Assembly: GCA_000827265.1 (NCBI GenBank) | Contig: KN834767.1 | Span: 471,917 to 535,916 of the forward strand | Reading direction: 5' to 3' | Length of the DNA stretch: 64,000 bases | DNA from: Collybiopsis luxurians FD-317 M1 | Lineage: Eukaryota > Basidiomycota > Agaricomycetes > Agaricales > Omphalotaceae | In this document: one piece after another, positions 11,723 through 23,631 of the stretch | Layout of the letters: each line of letters opens with the position of its first letter | Numbering within the stretch: the stretch's first letter is position 1 | The notes under the pieces: model-generated | Seen by the model: only the letters and a program-made list of their open reading frames with translations | Databases searched by the model: none | Told to the model about the DNA's origin: nothing | Position numbers and translations under genes: made by a program

Positions 11723-12561
11723 AAATTTCAACCCTGACTCGAAGATCTTTCGCCCACTTTCATCTGGACGTTAATGCGTTAAGCGTGAGCACTTTCGCCT
11801 TCTACTATAGTATACTCTTACTTTCTCTTACTTCAAAGATAACCTGGTCCAGACGCGGAAACTTTCATGTGCAACGTTCCGTGGGAGGTCAGATAGGAAA
11901 GAAGATCGCTAGATGCCTGCACTATCTGTCGTTCAAAAAACCTCGTTGTGACGAAAAATTGGACCCGCTAGTTCTCGAAATGCGTTGAGAAACAACCTAT
12001 TGAGGTCCTCGACTCGAAAAAACTGATCTTTTGTAGTGAGGAAAGAAATATAAATACTGAACAGAGTTGACACTACGACGCTACAGAAGTCGTTTGTTGG
12101 CCAGATTTCGAGAAAAGTCGGGCATTGCGTGTCCACGAATTGAAGGAAAGAGGTTTCGGGTGGGCCGAGGATGGAGAAGCTTCAGTTTGGTATACTGTTT
12201 CAAGATTTGTCGCGTGCTTTGGAAAACTACTTAGTGGAATGGGAAAACAACTCAGCGACTACTCTCATTGAAACATTGCTGAATTGTGAATTTGACCGTT
12301 GACCACAAATGATGTATGATTTTTTATTTTAGCTTTTGTTCATTTACTAATTGATCTCAAATGTAGGTTGGAAATCGTTTTTCGTATAATTTTTGAACTT
12401 CAACCGTCTAATTGAATACTCTAATTGTATATTTTAGCATACATTGCAAGCTAAGCAATTGGACGGCACAGGTGAGTAATATCTCAACTCTGCTGGTGGA
12501 CTCGCATCTCCAATATTTTTCCATTGGCTCGAAATCGAATCGAACTCCACTTGCGGCAAGA
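11723..12561. other. No gene; degenerate repeat shared with 14.54-15.1 kb
   Basis: I see no exon chain. Segments around 11.86-12.29 kb (GTGGGAGGTCAGATAG, AAACAACCT, GAAGCTTCAGTTTGG, GAAAACTACTTAGTGGAATG) resemble the stretch at 14.54-15.02 kb in the same order. This suggests an old direct duplication around the small secreted-protein gene. Confidence 0.4.
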
Positions 12562-13198
12562 CTAAGTAGAAGAATTGTTGCCTGAGACAAAGTCCCAACT
12601 CCCAATTAGAAGTCCATCGCTCAACGGAGCGAAAAATTCAAAAAGCCCAATCGAAAGATCGAGACCTAGTTCCTGACAAGTCGGACACTGCGGACAAAAC
12701 TTTTGAGGAAAGAGTACGTGATTGTAGGGATAATAAAATTCACCTCGTCCACGATTTGCGCCTGCGTTGACTTGCCGCCATAACTGATATTAATCGTGCG
12801 GAAGCAGTCCTGTCCACTGCCATATTGCTAATGTGAAGCGTGTTCATTGGGATAATATTACATTAAGTGGCCTCAGAAACAGACATACCGCAACGTTCAA
12901 GGCAACTACCTGCATCACAGAGCAGAAAACGATTAGAAAGCACACTCTACGTACAAAACCTTTGATATATGCTCACGAAATCACTAGCCACATTAGTTTT
13001 TCCACATGTGCCAGTTCCTACATTGTAAAAAGTAAACGGAGCGTTGTCAAATCGCTTCTCCAAAGAAGGGTTTCGATGAAAACTAGCGGCCTTGCGTTCA
13101 GGTAGACTTGAATTAGTATCGTCGCATGGAGGATTGAAATCATCACTCACCGATGAGAGATTGAAAAAACAAAAGGAGAATAGAGTATAGAGAAGCAT
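12562..13198 (-). CDS. Small secreted double-psi-beta-barrel (RlpA/barwin/expansin-like) protein
   Basis: This is a predicted secreted, wall-associated 150-aa protein. Four exons (13198-12977, 12909-12889, 12827-12744, 12687-12562) join in frame. It begins with a signal peptide (MLLYTLFSFCFF...), then a likely Kex2 site (LEKR) and a compact DPBB domain: FTFYNVGTGTCGKTN, SDFVVALN, QYGSGQDCFRTINISYGGKS, QIVDECPTCQELGLDLS, LFEFFAPLSDGLLIGSW. Spaced cysteines and the CPxC motif fit the fungal RlpA-like family. Family members bind or loosen polysaccharide, or inhibit proteases. No catalytic activity is implied. I chose the ATG at 13198 because it places the hydrophobic segment at the N-terminus. 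The second exon is only 21 nt. Confidence 0.82.
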
Positions 13199-14028
13199 TC
13201 GACTTGAAAATATAGGCATATGGTAAGGTTTGGGGGTGTGGAGGGACAGCTTCAGAGGTGGGCAAGAAACAGACACTGGTGGAGCATATATATGTAGAAT
13301 ACGTAGAATATAGAACTTATAAGGATATCCGATTCCGTTCCAGTTGCTTCCAGGCTTTCCGGAACGCCCATCGAGAGGAATTTAGTGACTGTACAGCGTA
13401 GAATCACCGACTAAAAAGGAAGGTCAATGACTAGAGTTCAATATACTCACGACGATTACAACTGCGCATTGCTTGCTTTTATGATTATGTTCCAGCTTGA
13501 TTGATTGATATCACGTTTAATGTGTTGAAGCTAGGCCGACTAGTCATGATTGCTCCGGACCAGACGGCTTTTGGACCCCGGGGTATCAGCTCTTGCATAC
13601 CAACCTGTCAAGCCGATAAAACTTACCTCGCCTTACCTTGGACCACTGCGCAGCCGTCGGTGTTTTTCTTATGCCGGAATTGGTCTATCCCGACATTCAC
13701 TCTGGTTCCTTCAGAACCTAATCTCGAAAAAATGCATAGTAATAACTGTCAAAGCTTGTAAGCTCAAAGACTAGAAGAAGGGACTCGTGCTGAGGCTCTT
13801 ACCTTGCTTTACACTGGGCTGGACTTACTGTTTGCACCATCTCGGCAATTCTCCCGGAATATTCCCAGAATTTTAGAATTTTTCTTATCCTTAGATTACA
13901 AGAAAATATTGACCATCTCATTCACATGAAAAATCCAACCCATTCAGCATCCCCGTGGCAACAATCACACAAGGTCCCGAAAACATCTCGGGTTCTGGAA
14001 CAGTGAAAAGCTCAATTCGATACCAAGT
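13199..14028. other. No recognisable gene
   Basis: Two overlapping plus-strand open frames near 13.50-13.77 kb lack any motif and have no exon chain. Nothing else is supported. Confidence 0.45.
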
Positions 14029-14330
14029 TGTAAGCGTTTCACCCTCATGCCCATTGCCGCTGTCCCAAGACACTCGTCCTTAATTATACCTTGAATTACA
14101 CTCTGATCTTGGATACTTAGCATAGGTTTTACATAGCATATATTCATATATTCTCTCCTGTTCTAGTTATACAGCGCCTTGTCTACTTATAGTATTTTAG
14201 CTCCTTCCCTTATTTAGTACTTAAGCACTTTTATGCTTGTAGTTTTGGCTCGTCGAATCAACACCAGCTACCTGTGTCATTTTGCTGATCTTTTGCCTAT
14301 GTCTCGACTCTCCATTGCCTCGAGCCCGGA
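14029..14330 (+). mobile_element. Solo-LTR-like repeat, copy 1
   Basis: It starts TGTAAGCGTTTCACCCT and aligns along about 300 bp with the element at 40.47 kb. Shared blocks include CGCTGTCCCAAGACACTCGT, CATAGCATAT, TTAGTACTTAA, TGTAGTT and the end CGAGCCC. The hexamer CCAAGT lies directly before the first TG and directly after the proposed end, a possible target-site duplication. There is no internal retroelement domain, so a solo LTR is the best guess. Confidence 0.55.
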
Positions 14331-15607
14331 CCAAGTTAATGTACCTGAGAATGATTTTTAACCGTCCCTCTCCTAAGCAAATAGCATGCCTTCGGTGGCT
14401 ATCTACATGTGTTTGTAAAAAAATAAGTGATCCCCTGATCTTTAACCATTACACGTGGACGAGAAAGCTGAGCACTGAACGCCATCCCCATCCGCTATAG
14501 TACATTCTCTTCTTTCAAGTGTCGGAAGATACATATACTGGTTCACGCAACATTCTGTGGGAGGTGAACATTGGGTGGACAGATAGACTTGATAAAGAGG
14601 ATCGCAGAACGTTTACATAGCCGGCCATTCATGATTCAAACAACCTCGTTGGCAGAAAAATGAACATCAATCTCGAAATAAAAGAGGAAGAGTATATAAC
14701 GAACTATTGTTTTGCAAGTATTCGGAAACCCCAGGAGAATAGCTCGGCAGTTCATTAGGAAGGACATCGAAAATGTTAATCTTCTCTGGCATTGGAAGGA
14801 AGACACTGATTAAAGACACAGTGAAGCTACAAAAGCATTCTTCGTCGACCCAGATTGGCAGATTCAGAGAGGGATAGGAACTGCGCATACTCAAGCTGGA
14901 GCGGGCTAAATGTGGTGAAGCTGCAGTGTGGCCTACTGTTCCAGGACTCATCGGGCGCTCCGGAAAAGTACTCAGTTGAATGGGAGGGAGATTACTCTGC
15001 AAGCGACTCAGGTTGGCTGGATATTGAATTCGACCACGTGATGAAGATTCAAGTAGATTCTTCTTCTACTCTCATTGAGTCATTCATTTACTTATCGATG
15101 CCAGTGTGACACTTCTATGTAGGTCAGCAATCGTTCGTCTGAAATCGTTGGAGCCAATATCGTCATTTATTTCTCCTCCATCCCAAGGGTCCTAGTGGAA
15201 ACCGATTGCGGATGTGCATGTAAGATGACATTTCTTCCGATATTACTTTGTTTTCTGATATTCTGGCCAGTCATCATCTTTGACACTTGTGCAACGTCTA
15301 TTTTCGAGGAGACTTCCTTTGATGGAGCCAGGGTAGGGCATTCACCCAATGGAAGGAGGAGGAAATCAAAAATTAGCTCAAGCTGCATGGAACACCATAG
15401 GACGCTTGCACGAATCCTGACATTCGCTCACACTGTGCGCCTACTGCTACCCAACACAACCCCTGGCATCGACATTGTTGAACAATTCTGTAATCTACGT
15501 TCTATGGCGCTACTCCGAGTGAGGATCATGAAAACTGATATTAAAGCTGCAGGGTGAAATTTTTTTTTTCTGAATCCAATCTTCGGATGTGGGACCATTA
15601 TATTTCC
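14331..15607. other. No recognisable gene; degenerate repeat
   Basis: The stretch 14.54-15.1 kb is the partner of the degenerate block at 11.86-12.29 kb. A plus-strand open frame at 15195-15557 (120 codons) has a hydrophobic N-terminal segment but no motif, and I do not call it a gene. Confidence 0.4.
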
Positions 15608-15886
15608 AGCCAGTTGCGTTCTAGCTCGAAGCTCTCTTACGCAATGGTCCTCTGCGCACACAGTTGCTGGATACTTACAATCATCAAGCAAAGGCCCCCA
15701 TTGCGAAGTTGACCTTGACTCCGAAATCTCATCTAGTCTGTAGTCTTTTAAAATGGAAGTAATCCCATGCCCTCGATTTTTCGATCAATGCAGCGGTTAA
15801 ACTCAAAATTTTTGAGGAACGACTTGGATAGCTCTTTGCTCTCAGGCTCTTACTAAGTCCCAACGCATTCAGCATTCAAGAAGCTC

Positions 15887-15950
15887 ATGATCACAATGCA
15901 GTTATTGCAACTAGGATTTATTGAATTGAAGTATTGGTTAAAAAGCAAGC
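15887..15950 (+). promoter_or_regulatory. Conserved oxidase promoter block, copy B
   Basis: The order is CATGATCACAATGCAG, then a TTGCAACTAGG segment, GAATTGAAGTATT and GGTTAAAAAGC, ending about 40 bp before the ATG at 15989. It matches the blocks upstream of the other copies. Confidence 0.55.
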
Positions 15951-15988
15951 GCTCATTCGCGGGACTAGTCAAATTCACTGGCCACAAA

Positions 15989-18392
15989 ATGCTCACTTCT
16001 GTTTTTATACGATGCGTTTTGCATTTCTGGGCTTTACCCTTGTGTTTTGCAGCCGTGTACAACAATTTGGACGACCTTCCATCAAAAGCTTACGATTTTG
16101 TTATTGTAGGAGGTGTGTCCAGACGAAGAGTTGAAGTTGATTTTTGGTCAACATTTCTTTCGACATTGCAGGAGGAACAGCTGGGAATGTGGTCGCAAAC
16201 AGGCTCACAGAAACCCCCGAAACCTCCGTGTTGGTGCTTGAAGCTGGGGGAACGTAAGTCCCATTTTGAAGGCCCTCTGTTATTACCATTGTGGCCGTCG
16301 TTCAGCTTTGTGATTCGGGGGCTTTTGATACCCTCGGCTTCCCATGCATAGTATCCCTGTCCTATCACATAACTTAAATTCCATTTCGCTTCTTCCATTC
16401 TCACCAGGAACATCGACGCCTTCCAGCTGGACGTACCATTGTTTTCTGGGAACATCAAATTCCAGTATGACTGGAACTTTACAACAACCATCCAGCCGGG
16501 GCTTAACAACCGTTCCACCTTCCTTCTTAGGGGCTTTGTGCTTGGTGGCTCGAGCTCCGTTAGTGAGTAATATCACTTCGGTCATTCTCTATTTGGCAAG
16601 GAACCATCAATTAATCTATGTTGTTCAAGATGGAATGTTTTACACTCGCGGATCGGCGGATGATTACGACCGCTTTGCAGCAGTAACTAAGGACGATGGG
16701 TGGTCTTGGGATAATCTTCAGCCCTACATTGCAAAAGTAGTGCTCATTCTCGCGTCATCTCTAGTATTTTTACTGAATCAAACCTGCCACAGAATGAGAA
16801 ATGGGAGCCTCCCGCGGACAGACATAATACCACAGGCCAATTTGACCCTATGGTGCACAGTCTGACTGGGATAAATGCCGTCAGCCTCAGCGGATTTCCA
16901 CAAAATATTGATCCCATGATTTTTAAAGCCGTTGATGAGCTTGGAGGTATTTTTCACTTCAATGAAGATTACAATTCAGGAAATCCTTTGGGATTTGGTC
17001 AGCGAACTAGGATTAATTTTCGGTCGAGTGTCTTACGAGTTTGCCATTCGGTTAGGTTGGCTGCAATCAACCATCACAACCGAAGGTCGCCGAAGCAGTT
17101 CTGCAACATCCTATCTCGCGCCAAAATACATTGAAAGGAAAAACTTGGATGTTCTCCTCAATGCACGCGTTTCTAAAGTTCTTCCGAGTGCGTCGAAGAG
17201 CTCTTCATCTGGATATGCATTCCGCACGGTCGAGTTTGCTCAAGACCTTGACGGTAACGTCTGTTCATATAACTTTTCGAATAGTAGCTGAATTGATGCA
17301 GGTCCTCTTCTGCGAGTGAATGCCTCGAAGGAAGTGATTCTTTCGGCAGGAGTCATCGGCTCCCCCCACATTCTTCTGAATTCTGGAATTGGTGACTCTA
17401 ACGAACTATTGGGGGTCGGCATAAAACCTCTTGTGAATCTTCCCAGTGTTGGTAAAAATCTCACTGATCAACCTGGTCTTGTCAACGAATTTCTGGTCAA
17501 CTCCAACAAAACCACCGACGACCTTTTTCGTAACGCCACTCTGTTGAATGAGGTCTACACCGAGTTTAATAGGACTGGAATGGGCCCACTAGTTGCCACT
17601 GGCGGGAACCAGATTTCGTTCTTCAGGGTCAGCGACAGCTTGACCGACATGCTTGGGGATCCTTCGTCCGGAGAGAATTCCCCTCACCTTGAGATGTTTC
17701 TGGAAGTAAGTGGCAACGATTGTCATTTTGGCTACCATTGACCCTTTCGTTTGTCTTTGTAGAATGGATTCTTTGGAATGCCTCCCCCCACTGGGCACTA
17801 TTTAACACTGGGAACGGTGGTCGTCAGTCCTGCTTCTCGTAAGTTTTCAAAATACTTCTTAGCTTCTTTTCTGCTCAAAACACTGTTCCAATAGGTGGTT
17901 CCCTTACCATCAACAGCACCGATCCCTTCGCCAACCCGCTCATTGATCCAGGCTATCTTACCTCTCCTTTTGACATTGCAGCCATGCGGGAAGCAATACG
18001 CATCATGTTTCAATACCTCTCCGCCCCGGTTTGGGATGGATACGTTCTGTCCCAATTCGGAGATTTTGCGAATATAACCGCAACCTCCCCGGACGACGTT
18101 CTAGATGAATACATACGAAATAGCGCCGGATCCACTGCGCATCCTGTAGGCACTGCTGCGATGAGTGCGAAAGATGCAGATTATGGCGTTGTCGATCCTG
18201 ATTTAAGAGTCAAGCGAGTGGAAGGCTTAAGGGTGATTGATTCCTCTGTGTTTGTGAGTCGATCTTTTGATTTCATAAGTTGAATAAACTGCTGAGGCGA
18301 AATAGCCCTTTGTGACGAGCGCACATACTCAAGCGCCTACTTATGCCATTGCGGAAAGGGCAGCTGCGCTTGTTAAGGCTGCTTGGTTGTAA
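15989..18392 (+). CDS. Secreted GMC oxidoreductase, aryl-alcohol-oxidase-like, copy B
   Basis: This copy serves as the reference for the family. The spliced product is about 599 aa: signal peptide (MLTSVFIRCVLHFWALPLCF), FAD motif VIVGGGTAGNVVANRL (residues ~38-53), GGSSSVNGMFYTRGS (~116), [17 protein letters not shown] (~156), [15 protein letters not shown] (~305), [11 protein letters not shown] with catalytic His near 534, and TSAHTQAP with the second His near 578. The 44-residue spacing equals that of the two active-site His of Pleurotus aryl-alcohol oxidase (502 and 546). Many N-glycosylation sequons (NNRS, NKTT, NATL, NSTD) fit secretion. It is the only copy on the plus strand. Its inverted twin G is dead. 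All introns can be spliced in frame with GT..AG ends. Confidence 0.92.
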
Positions 18393-19238
18393 GTCAATAT
18401 ATATCTCAAGTATCTATGTAGCGAAATGTTAGCTGTACTCGAGAATAAATCGACGATTATTATTGTCTTCCCTGACTTGGCGGGAAGTCAATAATATAAC
18501 CCATATATTCAACGCTGATATACACTAAGATTGAGGCGGTAACGCAGCTGGAGTATTACGCAACTGTGGCTGGTCTTCAGTTTGACTCTAACGCAAATAA
18601 TCATCCGCTTGGGCTCGATGTAATTTTTTGCATTTGTTGCTTTTGCTCAATCCATCGACGCGCCCTGCTTTCAGTAGTCCCTTACTAACGATTCAGATTC
18701 CAGAGGACATCGATTTCTATAGCTAGAGTCAGGTGAGATTTATACCCAAACAGTCAATCTAGTACCTTCCTTGGATGAGTTCCTCAGTTCAAGCCGGAGA
18801 TGAGTCAATATCAATAGAAAGAACTCGAAAACTTTTTTCTTGGTAAATGCCTGTTCTAACTTCTCAATTCACTTAAAAAGAGCTGAAGCGTGTAGAAATA
18901 GTCTATGAACAAATTACTGCAAAGTGCAGACAAATATTGAGACCCTTTCGTACACACGCATAAGAAAACAAATTAAATGTCCAAGATTTCGCTTGCCCCG
19001 ATGAAGGCGGTCACAGAGCTTAGCTTACGCAAATGCTCAACATCTTGCGGATATAATGTCAAGTTAGCAAAACAGGCTAGAACTTCATCCGCGCCGCATC
19101 TCAACCTCCGCCACTTCTCGTCTACTTAGACAGCCGGGACTAGATATCCATATGCTCATATCTTCACATGCAAACTAACAATCCAGGCCTCCTCTCTAAA
19201 TTTTGGTACGTAATACTATCAAACAGAGCTGCTCCCCC
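18393..19238. other. 3' flank between oxidase B and eIF3L
   Basis: No intact gene is visible. The stretch 18.78-19.03 kb matches the 84-codon open frame of the second arm (44506-44760), but here a TGG-TAA change and further stops close the frame. Convergent 3' ends of copy B (+) and eIF3L (-) lie here. Confidence 0.5.
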
Positions 19239-21589
19239 TCAAGCCCGAGCACCAGCACCTCCCCACGCAACCGTCTTTGACGCCTTCTTTTGTGCTTCCG
19301 CCGGTGCAGCTGAGCCTGAGGAAGCTGCTGCATTGGCCGGTTTAGGTTTAGGAAGCGGCGAGGCCCGAATCTCATCCAATACCCGCTGCGACCGTTCTGT
19401 GTTCTTGATAAACCACCCAGCATAACGCCTTCCGACAGTGCTTTCAGCAATGTGGATCGTATTCTGTGTGAGCAGGATTTTTGCATTAGTAGTATATCGA
19501 GCGACAGGTGCAAAACAGCGTACATCATCAATGACAAAGTTGAGATCGCTCGTGGAAATCATCTCGCCTTCCAACAGACCACCTTTGGCAACAATACCTG
19601 ACGGTGTAACTTCTTTCCCCTTCTCTGTCTTCCCCTGGACCTAAGAAAACGACTCATGATGAGAAAAATCGATGGCTCGAAAAAGAAAAAAACTTACCGG
19701 TACGACTCGGCTCAGGCTCCTACTGCTTTGCTTGAACACCATCATCTCTTGAATAGCTTCTTCTTCCGCCTCAGCGTCTTCAGCATCTTCCTTCTCCGAC
19801 TCACTAATCTTGGCCAGGTCCAAGAAGGAGGTAAGCTTTTCGGTAGTAAGGGAAGTATATAAATGAAGGAATGAGCGCAGAGTTGGAAGTGGAGACTGGG
19901 CAGCTGCTGAGGATAGGAAGAGACGGAGATGACGCTGAGTAGGATCTGTTGGTACGGGGGCTAACAGAAACCGTTATTGAAGTCAACGTAAATAAGAAGA
20001 GCTGACAACAAACCTTCCGGAGCTTCGGCGGAATCGGCGCTGAGAATCGAAGCAATTGCGTCGGCATCATCATATGGCGGTGAATTGGCATTGATGAATT
20101 TCGGGCAGGCGTACAGGAAGAGCTCCTCGAACGCAGCAAGAGCATCGCTTCCTCCCCTACTCATCCTACCCATCTGCTCCCCATACCTCTCCTTCGCCGT
20201 GTTCGTGATGTTATCGTCCAATCTCGTGAACGGCGATCCCGGAAGGACGAGGGAATGACACATTGCATACAATGCAAGCGTCCTGTCTGCAGTTTTGGCG
20301 ATTTGGTCATATTGATCCTTTCGCTCGTACCCACCGTACCCACGCATACGCTGCATCCTTTGGAAGAAGTTGAGGACGGTAACAAAAGTACGAATGGCGT
20401 CAGGGTATCTTCTAAGCATCATATAGCAGAAACCAACGTAGTAGTGGGTTGATATGTGTGTCGCTGGGAGAGTCGGCAGAGCAGTGAAAGAAGATTTGTT
20501 GGCTTTGGCACCGAAACTGGAACCGCCAAGAAGGAAGTCGCCGACCTGGTCCATAACTTTGAGAGCAAGAGTAAAGTCACCGAGAAGAACGTGTACACGT
20601 AAAAGACCGAGAACGGAGAAGTATCCGAGGGTACGGTAGAGTGGAAGGGCAGTATACGGGGATATGGATTCTCTGTGAAAAACGTGAGTATGAAGAGATG
20701 AAAAGGCCTGTAGCATCAACTTACGCGATCTCCTCTGCAGTTGGAGCCCCCTCCTTCCCCTGTTCCTCCTTCAGAGCAATGATAAACTCATTGATTTTAG
20801 ATTTTTGGATGAGCGAGTAAAGAACGTTAAGGACGGAATACGACGACCAGACGCCTGTGCCATCTGCTAACATCATAACCTCATCATCGGTTTTAGACTT
20901 GACTTTCGAGCGCCAGGAACAGAACACCTGGAACTGGTAAATGAATTCGTCGATGATATCCCATAACCACTGTTCAGGGAGTACCAAGTCCACGGGGGCT
21001 GGTTCCGAATCATCTTCAGATGAACTGGGGGAGTTTAACAAGTAGTTGAACAGCTCGCAAGAGTTCTCGTAAGAATGGAACCGATCGTCGATATTGGGCT
21101 GAAGCCGGGAATAGACGTGTCGATAGTACAGGTCACGGTAAAGCACCAGGAAGATATGGATTTGATCTTCCGTGGCTTCATTCGAATTCAGCAAAGGCGC
21201 AATAATTTCTGGCTCTGGCCATTCGGTGCGTGAATAGAATCGTTCAGTAAGTTTTGGGAAAGTCGTTGTATAGAACATTGTGATTGAAGGAAGGTCGCGA
21301 TTAAGAATCGCTTGTTGAAAAGACACGATGAACTGCAACATTTTGAATAGATTGCTTCTCACAATTTAGAAAAAAAACTTACGCTCTTCACAACATCCGG
21401 AACAGCAGCTAAGGCCGCCATATGCTGCTGGATTGCCAGGAGTGGTTCAAGCTGTTCAATCTGAGCTCCCAGCTGGTCATATACTGCGGAGTTTTGGCCC
21501 TGTTGGGCATACATTGTAAGTTCAGCGTCAACGGCATCGGCCAAATCTTCATCGATATCTGCAGTGGACCATAATGTCGGACGCGACAT
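19239..21589 (-). CDS. Translation initiation factor eIF3 subunit L
   Basis: This is a subunit of the cytosolic eIF3 complex that recruits mRNA to the 40S ribosome (PAF67 family). The start at 21589 gives [18 protein letters not shown]. Diagnostic stretches are SVYDQLGA-like [123 protein letters not shown] and [20 protein letters not shown]. At least five introns are present. The C-terminal tail is Ala/Pro-rich ([20 protein letters not shown]). The last two exons are also present, broken, at 43.9-44.3 kb in the inverted duplication. Confidence 0.93.
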
Positions 21590-22195
21590 TTTTGCGCTTT
21601 TGCTGTTGGTGGACAGAAAAAAAGTTTGCTTCGAGGCAGTGATTACGTGATAAGCGCTTACTATACCTTGGGCGCTTTAGACTGTAAGCGCTTTTTCACC
21701 TGCCAATAATGTCACTGAGCTTCTCAGGTCTTATTTCAGGCTCAACACTATACGAATGCGTACAGAAGCCTTCACGAATCACTTGCTAAGGTGATTGAAG
21801 TGACTGATATGATTCTGTCTGAAATAGGAACATCTCAAGTGCCAGATTAAGTCATTCCAGAAATTGATACGGTCGACTGCAGGAAACCCTGGCGTAAGCG
21901 TGCCAAAAGCTTGCGATACTGCCAGATATCGCGCACATCGTTTGAAAGAAATGAAGGAGAAGCCGCTGACCGGATCTCACTAGATCTCACTGTGCGCATA
22001 AGTCTAGTCGGTACAGCATCCTCATTCTCATTTTGCATCTCGAATTTGTAGAATACTAGTAAAAATAACAAGCTTCAAAACAAAGCCTCCACTTGATTTC
22101 AAGAGCATTCTCTATCAATACATAGTACATATACACAGATAAGTCACACTCCTCTGAGCAATTGTCCATGCAGGTGTCCGTAGTACCTGCCCACT
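21590..22195. other. Intergenic, eIF3L promoter and 3' end of next gene
   Basis: This lies between the eIF3L start and the 3' end of the rhodopsin-like gene. I see no exon chain. Confidence 0.5.
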
Positions 22196-23631
22196 TTACA
22201 CCGCCTTTGCGAATCTCTCCTCGTCATCCTCCCGAATAACAGAAGTTTTACCAGATTTACTCATGAGGTTCAGAACAATTGGATTATCGTGCGCGCTGAA
22301 CGTCGAACCATCCGGTCCAAGCCTTGAGTCATCGTAAAGCCCCAAAGTCCCAACCGTGACGTTGCCCATAGTCGTGGAACCAAGATCAGTCGTCGTCAAC
22401 CCGCTGGCCGCTTTACGTGCTTTCCTAATGCGTAGTTTTTCAGCGGCAAATTGAAGCGTATTGGTGATGGTTGACGAGGGCGGAGGAACTTTATCTTGCT
22501 CGGAGCCGTTTCGCATCATGGCTGTGACGACGACAGGAACATTGGCGACGATGAGGGAGATATTATCTTCGACTAACGCTGAAACGATGACCTTGATACC
22601 GCCGGTGGTTAAAATAAACGCTGCGTGCACCAGCGAGACCTACGAGATTGGAATTTTTCGCGATTGACAACTTGGCCGAGAGGGTGACGTGGAAACGACT
22701 TACGATGGTAGTTGCGATACATGTGGAAAAAATGATCACCAGTTTTCTTCGAAGCGCTTTGTCCTGAAGGTGCATGAACACCCTCAATGGAGCAAGAAGT
22801 AAAAATAGATCCGCCAGAATATCAGCTATTTGTAGGTAGAGCATATGTCAGCCAGTCGAACGAAAGGACAACGGGAAGACAAGAACTCTTGACTTACTAA
22901 CTAACTGAAGAACGGCTACCTGGATCGTAAGAGGGCATTGTGGATTTCGTGCAGACTTCCAGTGTGGCATAGGCTCGCAGACCCAGAAGAGCTGAACAAT
23001 CATGATAACGACAGCAAGGAGATAGAGGGCCGAGACTCCAACGTATACTTTTCTCCGCTTAGGATTAGGATCGATACGAATAATACTGTAGATAATCGAT
23101 ATTCGTGATCCCCTAGAGATTGAAAAAATAGAATAAAATATTAGCTATAGCTGAAGTCGTGAAGAGAGACGTCCCGGCGTACCAAATCACAGTGTAGAAA
23201 GTGACTGCCAAAAGATAGTAGGCACCAATGTCGGACAAGTGCGAAATTTCAGCTTTGGAGAAAAAACCTTTAGTTATCCGCTGGAACTATCTAATGGCCG
23301 TCCTTACCAGGGTTTTCGAGGTGCATGAATACGGATGCTATCTGAGCAAAGACCGTAAGAAGAGCGAATATTGCCCATGCCTAAATCATGGTGTCATATT
23401 TAGTTTGACTTTTGCTGGAAGTAATTGACCTTAAAAATTTTCTATACTTACATCGTCAACCCATAGTCGATTCCTGCGAACATATAGGCGATAGAATGTG
23501 GTGCAAATCGCCACAAATGCACAGACCGCCTCTGTGACTTTATACCCATTAAAACCCTATGATCAACAAGATTTTGTGGAATACAACTCACTTTTAATCT
23601 GGATTAAGGGATCGTGGAGGTTCAGTGGCAT
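22196..23631 (-). CDS. Fungal rhodopsin-like 7-TM integral membrane protein
   Basis: This is an uncharacterised membrane protein of the fungal rhodopsin-domain family. Exons read on the minus strand give EAVCAFVAICTTFYRLYVRR, NRLWVDDAWAIFALLTVF, ISHLSDIGAYYLLAVTFYTV, SRISIIYSIIRIDPNPKRRK, YLLAVVIMIVQLFWVCEP, NPQCPLTIQVAVLQL, IADILADLFLLLAPLRVF and a last helix segment before a soluble, Ser/Thr-rich tail ending RFAKAV. The WVDD, SIIRI.P, WVCEP and ADILADLFL motifs are typical of the family. The start at 23631 (MPLNLHDPLIQIK) is my choice: an intron with acceptor at TATAAAG keeps the frame. The first exon is less certain than the rest. Confidence 0.72.

Larger units (their letters stand above)
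15608..19692. repeat. Inverted segmental duplication, arm 1 (oxidase B + eIF3L 3' end)
   Basis: This ~4.08 kb block is repeated in reverse orientation at about 43,889-47,932. Homology runs through non-coding DNA on both sides of the oxidase and into the last two exons of eIF3L, including the intron before them (shared ATCGATTTTTCTCAT). This arm is taken as the parent because its eIF3L is complete and its oxidase is intact. Confidence 0.88.

Noticed and set aside
15195..15557. 120-codon plus-strand frame with a hydrophobic start
   Set aside because: The hydrophobic part is not followed by a recognisable mature region, and the neighbourhood is repeat-derived.
16101..16585. Antisense open frames within oxidase copy B (mirrored in the other copies)
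   Set aside because: They recur in all copies only because the sense exon is conserved; no independent signal.
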